Part shown: piece after piece, positions 1-4,226 of the stretch
Layout: the number at the start of each line of letters is the position of its first letter
How positions within the stretch are numbered: the stretch's first letter is position 1
Made by a program: the position numbers and the translations under genes
The notes under the pieces: generated by a model
The model's database searches: none
Seen by the model: only the letters and a program-made list of their open reading frames with translations
What the model was told of the DNA's origin: nothing
Assembly (NCBI GenBank): GCA_035507155.1
Contig: DATJOK010000108.1
Span: 1 to 5,572 of the forward strand
From: DASZHJ01 sp035507155
Lineage (GTDB): Bacteria > Pseudomonadota > Alphaproteobacteria > ATCC43930 > CGMCC-115725
DNA length: 5,572 bases
Reading direction: 5' to 3'

Positions 1-1
1 C

Positions 2-1039
2 GAGGGCTTCCTCTATGCCGGCCATCAGGTGCTGCGCATGCACGCGACGCCGAAGCGCACCGGCGCCGATCTCATGGACCGGCTGCTCGCGGCGGCGAGC
101 GCCGCCGGTATCGAGATCCTGGCCGAGGCGACGGTGACCGCGCTCTACGCCGATCCCGACGGGCGCGTGCGCGGCGTCGGGATAGAGCGGCCGGACGGCA
201 GCGGCGAGCGCATCGGCTGCGGGGCCCTGGTGCTCGCCTGCAGCGGCTATGGCGGCGACCCTGCGCTGGTGCGGCAATACATTCCCGAGATGGGAGACGC
301 GCTCTACTTCGGTCACGCCGGCAACCGCGGCGACGCGCTGCGCTGGGGCGAGGCGCTCGGCGGTTTCACCCGTGATCTCGGCGCCTATCAGGGGCATGGC
401 TCGGTGGCGCATCCGCACGGCATTCTCGTCACCTGGGCGCTGATGATGGAGGGCGGTTTCCAGGTGAACCGCGACGGCCGCCGCTTCTCGAACGAGAACC
501 GCGGCTATTCCGAGCAAGCCGTCGACGTTCTCCATCAGCCGGGTGGCGTCGCCTTCGACATCTATGACGCGCGGCTGCACCGGCTCGGCCTCGATTTCGA
601 GGATTACCGCGCGGCGGTCGAGGCCGGGGCGGTGAAATCCGCGCTCGACATCGATGGCCTCGCCACGCGCCTCGGCATTCCCGCCGAGGCGCTGGCGCAG
701 ACACTCGCGGAGACCCGGGAGATGGCGGCGGGCAACCGCACCGATCGCTTCGGCCGCGACTTCACCCGCAAGCCGCCCCTCGCCCCTCCCTTCTACGGCG
801 TGCAGGTCACCGGTGCCCTCTTCCACACCCAGGGGGGTCTCGAGATCGACCCCGAGGCGCGGGTGCTCCACCGCAACGGCACGGCGCTCCCCAACCTGCT
901 GGCCGGCGGGGGCGCGGCGCGCGGCCTTTCCGGTCCCGAGCGCGACGGCTATCTCAGCGGCGGCGGGCTCCTCTCGGCGGTGACCTTGGGCCGCATCGCC
1001 GGCGAGACCGCGGCCAGGCTCACGAAGGAACGGCACTAG
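2..1039 (+). CDS. FAD-dependent oxidoreductase, fumarate reductase/tricarballylate dehydrogenase-like flavoprotein (5' partial)
   Basis: The reading frame is open from base 2 and ends at TAG 1037-1039, giving 345 residues. The N-terminal part, including the GxGxxG dinucleotide-binding loop, lies upstream of the window. The GTG at 29 is internal, because the frame continues before it with sensible sequence. The protein matches the FAD_binding_2 superfamily (succinate dehydrogenase/fumarate reductase flavoproteins, ketosteroid dehydrogenases, tricarballylate dehydrogenase). Visible marks are VLACSGYGG, a GHGS segment near residues 131-134, DGRRFSNEN near 158-166 (like the GxRFxNE loop of soluble fumarate reductases), FHTQGGLEID near 274-283 (like the HTxGGL substrate-site motif), and a C-terminal GYLSGGGLLSAVTLGRIAGE segment like the FAD-contacting end of the family. 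It probably oxidises or reduces a C-C bond next to a carboxylate or ketone. The substrate cannot be told from sequence. It faces the dehydrogenase gene tail to tail. Confidence 0.88.
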   Translation, partial: EGFLYAGHQVLRMHATPKRTGADLMDRLLAAASAAGIEILAEATVTALYADPDGRVRGVGIERPDGSGERIGCGALVLACSGYGGDPALVRQYIPEMGDALYFGHAGNRGDALRWGEALGGFTRDLGAYQGHGSVAHPHGILVTWALMMEGGFQVNRDGRRFSNENRGYSEQAVDVLHQPGGVAFDIYDARLHRLGLDFEDYRAAVEAGAVKSALDIDGLATRLGIPAEALAQTLAETREMAAGNRTDRFGRDFTRKPPLAPPFYGVQVTGALFHTQGGLEIDPEARVLHRNGTALPNLLAGGGAARGLSGPERDGYLSGGGLLSAVTLGRIAGETAARLTKERH

Positions 1040-1044
1040 CAACC

Positions 1045-1146
1045 TGCGTCCTTCGACTCGCGGGCTGCGCCCGCGGCCCAGGATGAGGGAATTCTGGGAA
1101 CTTCCTCATTCTGAGCCGGCGCGACAACGCCGAGTCGAAGGACGCA
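1045..1146. repeat. Cloverleaf-like palindromic repeat (REP/MITE-like) between convergent genes
   Basis: Perfect 16-bp inverted arms (TGCGTCCTTCGACTCG at 1045-1060 and its complement at 1131-1146) enclose two further hairpins. The first is CGCGGGC-TGC-GCCCGCG at 1059-1075, whose first two bases overlap the outer arm. The second pairs CAGGATGAGG (1079-1088) with CCTCATTCTG (1104-1113) through one G-T wobble. A short GGCG/CGCC pairing at 1118-1121 and 1128-1131 gives a possible third arm. The arm text resembles the 'GTCCTTCGA...CTCAGGATGAGG' dispersed palindromes common in alphaproteobacterial intergenic regions; this is from memory and was not searched. It fills almost the whole gap between the two stop codons, so it could end transcription from both sides, but no T-tract follows it. 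Whether it is a mobile repeat or a folded RNA is not decided by one copy. Confidence 0.75.
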
Positions 1147-1151
1147 CCCTG

Positions 1152-1970
1152 CTAATCCAGGAAAATATCCGTCCGGAGCTTCTTCTCCGGCGAGATCGCG
1201 TAGCGCTCGAGGTCGGTGACGCCCATCCGCGCCAGCACCTCCTCGTCGATGAAGAAGTTGCCTGATGTGCTGCGGCTCGGCTGGGTCAGGATCCAGTGGG
1301 CGGTATCGGCGATGATGTCGGGCGAGCGGCCGCGCTCCGGCTCGGCGCCGGGGATCACCTGCAGCGCGGCGGTGGCGATGATGGTGCGCGGCCAGAGCGC
1401 GTTGACGGCGATACCGTCTTTGCGGAACTCCTCCGCCATGCCGATGACGCAGAGGCTCATGCCGTATTTCGCGATGGTGTAGGCGACATGCGGTCCGAGC
1501 CAGCGCGGATTGAGGTTGATGGGCGGCGAGAGCGTCAGGATGTGCGGGTTGGCGGATTTCTTCAGCACCGGCAGGCAGGCCTGGGAGCAGAGGAAGGTGC
1601 CGCGGGTGTTGATCCCCATCATCAGGTCGAAGCGCTTGATCGGCGTCTCCAGCGTGCCGGTGAGGCTGATGGCGCTGGCGTTGTTGACGAGGATGTCGAT
1701 ACCGCCGAAGCGCTTCACCGCCGCCTCGACCGCCGCCTGCACCTGATCCTCGAAGCGGATGTCGGTCTGGATCGGCAGCGCCTGGCCACCGGCCGCCTCG
1801 ATCTCCTTCGCGGCGGAATAGATGGTGCCGGGCAGCTTCGGATGCGGCTCGGTGGTCTTGGCGGCGACCACGATGTTGGCGCCGTCGCGCGCAGCACGCA
1901 GGGCGATCGCGAGGCCGATGCCGCGCGAGGCGCCGGTGATGAAGAGCGTCTTGCCTTTGAGATCGGCCAT
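1152..1970 (-). CDS. Short-chain dehydrogenase/reductase, HSDL2-like (NAD(P)-dependent oxidoreductase)
   Basis: This is a complete 272-aa classical-type SDR, expected to be cytosolic and NAD(P)(H)-dependent. Residues 12-19 are the cofactor loop TGASRGIG, D70 is the adenine-ring-contacting Asp, NNAS is at 96-99, and N121, S148, Y164 and K168 (YTIAK) form the catalytic set. Long stretches (AAKTTEPHPKLPGTIY, ILVNNASAISLTGTL, KRFDLMMGINTRGT, AYTIAKYGMS, AVNALWP, GNFFIDEEVL, DIFLD at the C-terminus) match the dehydrogenase domain of hydroxysteroid dehydrogenase-like protein 2 closely. The C-terminal SCP2 sterol-carrier domain of animal HSDL2 is absent, which is usual for the bacterial forms. The true substrate is unknown; a hydroxyacyl or other lipid-derived alcohol is inferred from the relatives. 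The start at 1970 was chosen because it begins MADLKGKTLFITGAS and has a strong GGAGG-type ribosome site 5 nt upstream. Upstream in-frame sequence runs into repeats. That ribosome site is buried in a hairpin. Confidence 0.93.
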   Translation of the reverse strand: MADLKGKTLFITGASRGIGLAIALRAARDGANIVVAAKTTEPHPKLPGTIYSAAKEIEAAGGQALPIQTDIRFEDQVQAAVEAAVKRFGGIDILVNNASAISLTGTLETPIKRFDLMMGINTRGTFLCSQACLPVLKKSANPHILTLSPPINLNPRWLGPHVAYTIAKYGMSLCVIGMAEEFRKDGIAVNALWPRTIIATAALQVIPGAEPERGRSPDIIADTAHWILTQPSRSTSGNFFIDEEVLARMGVTDLERYAISPEKKLRTDIFLD

Positions 1971-1975
1971 CGCCG

Positions 1976-2004
1976 CCTCCTCCTCCGCTTGCGGGAGGAG
2001 GAGG
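1976..2004 (-). promoter_or_regulatory. Hairpin that sequesters the Shine-Dalgarno of the dehydrogenase gene
   Basis: Read on the minus strand, the leader carries CCTCCTCCTCC (2004-1994), a 7-nt loop, then GGAGGAGGAGG (1986-1976), then 5 nt to the ATG at 1970. The arms pair perfectly over 11 bp. An alternative is 12 bp with one bulged C and a CAAG loop. The purine arm is itself the ribosome-binding site, so the folded RNA would hide every Shine-Dalgarno register. This arrangement is known from translational switches and RNA thermometers. Regulation here is inferred from complementarity only, and a chance GGA-repeat palindrome is possible. It would be irrelevant if transcription begins downstream of 1994. 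Confidence 0.5.
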
Positions 2005-2010
2005 CTAGCG

Positions 2011-2032
2011 GGTTTCCGGCGAAGGGGAAACC
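2011..2032. repeat. Short inverted repeat upstream of the dehydrogenase gene
   Basis: GGTTTCC (2011-2017) and GGAAACC (2026-2032) form a 7-bp perfect stem with an 8-nt loop. It lies 6 bp beyond the Shine-Dalgarno hairpin, so a longer transcript would carry two tandem stem-loops in its leader. It may be an operator, an RNA hairpin or a chance palindrome; nothing else distinguishes it. Confidence 0.35.
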
Positions 2033-2043
2033 GGTTCGGCAAG

Positions 2044-2070
2044 CTCTCCATCGTCATGCCCGGCCTTGAG
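2044..2070. repeat. Left half of a REP-like palindrome interrupted by an insertion
   Basis: The 25 bases at 2044-2068 (starting CTCTCCATCGTCATGCCC) are identical to 2124-2148. The palindrome stops abruptly after CCTTGAG. Its missing right half, TCGGGCATCCACG, is found at 2298-2310, after the inserted element. Joining the two halves with one copy of CCTTGAG restores a REP core of 23 bases, the same length as the intact core at 2136-2158 and differing from it at two loop-proximal positions. Confidence 0.8.
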
Positions 2071-2290
2071 CCACGAGTGTCCGATTCAGCGAAATCGGTT
2101 GTCGAAGTGGTGGATCGATGCGCCTCTCCATCGTCATGCCCGGCCTTGTGCCGGGCATCCACGGCGTGCCACCGTGCGACGGCAAGACGTGGATGGCCGG
2201 GACAAGCCCGGCCATGACGACCTCGGGTGGTACAGGTCCACTGCACGGACTCAGTCTCGTGGCACAGAAACCCGAACCGGACACTCGTGG
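2071..2290. mobile_element. 220-bp MITE-like element with 13-bp terminal inverted repeats and 7-bp target duplication
   Basis: The ends are perfect inverted repeats: CCACGAGTGTCCG at 2071-2083 and CGGACACTCGTGG at 2278-2290. The match extends to 17 of 19 bases (2071-2089 against 2272-2290). The element is flanked on both sides by CCTTGAG (2064-2070 and 2291-2297), a 7-bp direct repeat as expected for a target-site duplication. Removing the element and one CCTTGAG rebuilds an uninterrupted REP palindrome, which is strong internal proof of insertion. It encodes no transposase and would have to be moved in trans by an element sharing the ends. Its parent insertion sequence family is not identified here. 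The interior consists mostly of a pair of inverted REP units. Confidence 0.78.
2131..2220. repeat. Pair of inverted REP units (BIME-like) inside the inserted element
   Basis: Two 33-base arms (2131-2163 and 2188-2220) are inverted copies of one another with about four mismatches. Each arm also folds alone: ATGCCCGGC at 2136-2144 pairs with 2150-2158 over a 5-nt loop, and ATGGCCGGG at 2193-2201 pairs with 2207-2215 over a 5-nt loop. The mismatches between the arms mostly keep each small hairpin paired, the pattern expected of REP-type repeats under structural constraint. About 24 bp separate the arms. Confidence 0.8.
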
Positions 2291-2297
2291 CCTTGAG

Positions 2298-2405
2298 TCG
2301 GGCATCCACGTCTTAGGGCGGTGGCGCGGCGGGGCGTGGATCGCCGGGTCACCCCCGGACTGTGATCCGGGGGCGGCGATGACGACTTCAGATGGTTCAG
2401 GTCAC
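2298..2405. repeat. Right half of the interrupted REP unit and a C-rich palindrome
   Basis: This segment holds the REP remainder TCGGGCATCCACG (2298-2310), a GC-rich spacer, then CGTGGATCGCCGGG and a nested palindrome. CCCCCGGA (2352-2359) pairs with TCCGGGGG (2366-2373) over a 6-nt loop, inside an outer stem ATCGCCG/CGGCGAT (2340-2346 and 2374-2380). The tail, from GATGACGACTTC to GGTCACT (2378-2405), resembles the tail of the inner unit at 2213-2241. The outer and inner composites therefore belong to the same repeat family. No coding potential is seen. Confidence 0.65.
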
Positions 2406-2424
2406 TCGCCGCGAAGAAGTCGAG

Positions 2425-2445
2425 CCCCCGGCGCAAGGCCGGGGG
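2425..2445. repeat. C-rich palindrome after the aceA operon; possible terminator
   Basis: CCCCCGGC (2425-2432) pairs perfectly with GCCGGGGG (2438-2445) over the loop GCAAG. It starts 16 nt beyond the stop codon of the 84-aa gene on the minus strand, so it is well placed to protect or terminate the aceA transcript. No clear U-run follows it in that direction, and its text matches the second REP class (GTCACCCCCGG) found 70 bp away. A REP that secondarily serves as transcript 3' end is the simplest reading. Confidence 0.55.
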
Positions 2446-2461
2446 TGACGTTTCTTGTCTT

Positions 2462-2716
2462 CTAGGCCGTCTCGGTCTCGAGCTTCTCCATGAAGCGCTC
2501 GGAGCGGTCGATCGCTTCGCGCAGATGCGTCGGACGCACTTGATAGGCCACGGTGGCGCGGATGTGCTTCAGGAGATGGCCGAACTGGTTGTAGAGCGTG
2601 TCGGCGGTCTCGAGCGTCCGAGCCAGACCCGCGAGATAGGCGTCGAGCTCGGGATCGTTGAAGCGCTGGTGGAAGTCGGCGGATTTCTGCTGCAGCTCCG
2701 CGGTAGCGTTGCGCAT
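2462..2716 (-). CDS. Conserved-looking 84-aa protein of unknown function, co-transcribed with aceA
   Basis: I do not recognise a family. The protein is 84 residues with no signal peptide or membrane segment. It is rich in charged residues and Leu/Ala/Glu, and is predicted by eye to be nearly all helical. Residues 22-50 (NDPELDAYL to QFGHLLKHI) and 62-82 (THLREAIDRSERFMEKLETET) look amphipathic. An aromatic/polar YNQFGHLLKHIRATVAYQVRPTH stretch in the middle looks like its distinctive core. A ribosome site AGGAG (2727-2723) lies 6 nt before the ATG at 2716. The gene begins 21 nt after the isocitrate lyase stop with no promoter-like gap, so co-transcription is likely. Codon use matches the neighbours (G/C at third positions), which supports a real gene. 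A role tied to isocitrate lyase or to acetate growth is inferred from position only. Confidence 0.75.
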   Translation of the reverse strand: MRNATAELQQKSADFHQRFNDPELDAYLAGLARTLETADTLYNQFGHLLKHIRATVAYQVRPTHLREAIDRSERFMEKLETETA

Positions 2717-2737
2717 GGGATGCTCCTGTGCTGATGA

Positions 2738-4024
2738 TCAGTGGAACTGCGCGGCTTCGGTCGAGCCGCCAAGCGCGGTGGTCTCCGAGCGGCCGCCCGA
2801 GGCCGCCAGATTGACCGCGTCGAAGTAGCCGGTGCCGACCTCGCGCTGATGCTTGACGGCGGTATAGCCGTGGCGCTCGGCCGCGAACTCCGCCTGCTGC
2901 AGCTCGCTGTAGCCGGCCATGCCGCGCTCGCGGAAGGCCCGCGCCAGCTCGAATGTCGCGTAGTTGAGGCTGTGGAACCCCGCCAGCGTGATGAACTGGT
3001 ACTTGTAGCCCATGGCGCCGATCTCCTCCTGGAAACGCGCGATCGACGCCTCGTCGAGATTGGCCTTCCAGTTGAAGCTGGGCGAGCAGTTGTAGGCCAG
3101 CATCTTGCCAGGGAAGCGCTTCTGGATCGCCTCGGCGAAGCGGCGCGCCTCCGCGAGGTTCGGCCGCGAGGTCTCCCACCAGAGGAGATCCGCATAGGGC
3201 GCGTATTCGAGGCCGCGGGCGATGCAGTAGTCGACGCCCATGCCCTTGCGGATGCGGAAGAAGCCCTCGCCGGTGCGGTCATCCCGGTCGATGAAGGGAT
3301 GGTCGCGCTCGTCGATGTCGGAGGTCAGAAGCTGCGCGCTCTCGGCGTCGGTGCGCGCCAGCACCAGGGTGGTGGTGCCGCAGACATCGGCGGCGAGCCG
3401 CGCCGCGTTCAAGGTGCGGATGAAGCTCTTGATCGGCACCAGCACCTTGCCGCCGAGATGGCCACACTTCTTCTCGGACGCGAGCTGGTCCTCGAAATGG
3501 ACGCCGGCGGCGCCCGCCTCGATCATCGCCTTCATCAGCTCGAAGGCGTTGAGCGGGCCGCCGAAGCCGGCCTCGGCGTCGGCGATGATCGGCGCGAACC
3601 AGTCGATGCCGGTCTTTCCTTCCATGTGATGGATCTGGTCGGCGCGCTGCAGCGCCTGATTGATCCGCTTCACCACCGCCGGCACGGAGTTCGCCGGATA
3701 GAGGCTCTGGTCGGGATAGACCTGGCCCGCGAGGTTGGCGTCGGCCGCCACCTGCCAGCCCGAGAGATAGATTGCCTCGAGCCCCGCTTTCACCATCTGC
3801 ATCGCCTGGTTGCCGGTATAGGCGCCGAGCGAGGGCACGAAGGGCCGCGTGTGCAGCAGCTCCCAGAGCCGGCGCGCGCCGCGCTCGGCGAGGGTGTATT
3901 CGATCTTGAGCGAGCCCGCGAGCCGCGCCACCTCCTCGGGACCGTAGTCGCGGCGGATGCCGTCGAAGCGGCGCGCGTGGATGCTGCGGAGGGCGGTGGT
4001 GCTCTGTTCGTCGAGCGGCGTCAT
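2738..4024 (-). CDS. aceA: Isocitrate lyase (EC 4.1.3.1)
   Basis: This 428-aa cytosolic enzyme of the glyoxylate shunt cleaves isocitrate to succinate and glyoxylate, allowing growth on acetate and fatty acids. The length is that of the short bacterial (E. coli-type) class. The catalytic loop KKCGH is at 185-189, with nucleophile C187. SGWQVAAD is at 88-95 and DADAGFGG-type DAEAGFGG at 149-156 (Mg2+-binding Asp). HFEDQ is at 176-180, R224 lies in LARTDAES, WWETSRP is at 282-288, and the substrate-carboxylate loop NCSPSFNWK is at 312-320. The end, GGSTEAAQFH, matches the family C-terminus that closes over the active site. All key residues are present, so it should be active. The start at 4024 follows AAGGAG (4036-4031) with 6-nt spacing. 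A longer in-frame extension upstream lies in the promoter region and is not credible. It is transcribed divergently from the ScfR-type regulator, its probable controller. Confidence 0.97.
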   Translation of the reverse strand: MTPLDEQSTTALRSIHARRFDGIRRDYGPEEVARLAGSLKIEYTLAERGARRLWELLHTRPFVPSLGAYTGNQAMQMVKAGLEAIYLSGWQVAADANLAGQVYPDQSLYPANSVPAVVKRINQALQRADQIHHMEGKTGIDWFAPIIADAEAGFGGPLNAFELMKAMIEAGAAGVHFEDQLASEKKCGHLGGKVLVPIKSFIRTLNAARLAADVCGTTTLVLARTDAESAQLLTSDIDERDHPFIDRDDRTGEGFFRIRKGMGVDYCIARGLEYAPYADLLWWETSRPNLAEARRFAEAIQKRFPGKMLAYNCSPSFNWKANLDEASIARFQEEIGAMGYKYQFITLAGFHSLNYATFELARAFRERGMAGYSELQQAEFAAERHGYTAVKHQREVGTGYFDAVNLAASGGRSETTALGGSTEAAQFH

Positions 4025-4226
4025 GACGGTCTCCTTCGGGAATTTGCGGCAGCTCTGTTGCGCCGGACTATCCCCCAAGAAACGATGACGCGCCGCACCA
4101 ATATCCGCCCAAGCAGCCGGAAAAGGGTCGCTCTGTAAATTCTTTACCGATTGGTCCGTAAACTTGTTTCTTGTGAAAATCGGGCGCTGACCGCAGACTT
4201 CCGTGGCTGCGAAGGATTCCAGGCAC
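4025..4226. promoter_or_regulatory. Divergent promoter/operator region between aceA and the ScfR-type regulator
   Basis: This 202-bp non-coding stretch contains an unusually A/T-rich core (about 4130-4180) in a GC-rich setting, as expected where two promoters meet. Within it, GTAAA-TTC-TTTAC (4135-4147) is a perfect 5-3-5 palindrome. A second GTAAA at 4158-4162 lies 10 nt further and forms another inverted pair with the TTTAC, giving candidate operator half-sites. Closer to aceA there are two TTGCG words 14 nt apart (4044-4048 and 4058-4062), faintly like the TTTGC cores bound by RamB/PccR-type regulators. No -35/-10 pair is convincing on either strand. The ribosome sites are AAGGAG for aceA (4036-4031) and GAAGGA (4211-4216) for the regulator, the latter 10 nt from its ATG. 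Confidence 0.55.

Noticed and set aside
1296..2069. Long plus-strand open frame (257 codons) opposite the dehydrogenase gene
   Set aside because: It is the antisense shadow of the well-supported dehydrogenase. Its composition (runs of Asp/Arg/Gly) is typical of a high-GC reverse frame, with no domain.
2044..2148. Possible CRISPR repeats (25-base identical copies 80 bp apart)
   Set aside because: There are only two copies, each part of a self-complementary REP unit. There is no regular spacer array and no cas gene.
1971..2309. N-terminal extension of the dehydrogenase to 2309
   Set aside because: The extension translates REP and MITE repeats, while the family N-terminus begins at MADLKGKTLF with a strong ribosome site.
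2011..2405. Small protein genes within the repeat island
   Set aside because: The open frames here are created by palindromic GC-rich repeats and occur on both strands. None has a ribosome site with a coherent protein.
2741..4138. Long plus-strand open frame (465 codons) opposite aceA
   Set aside because: It is the mirror frame of isocitrate lyase, which has every catalytic motif. The plus-strand product is low-complexity Ala/Arg/Glu/Val-rich with no recognisable fold.
4151..4180. Sigma-70 promoter TTGGTC with TGAAAA 17 nt later for the regulator
   Set aside because: Both boxes match the consensus poorly, and several equally weak alternatives exist in the same A/T-rich stretch.
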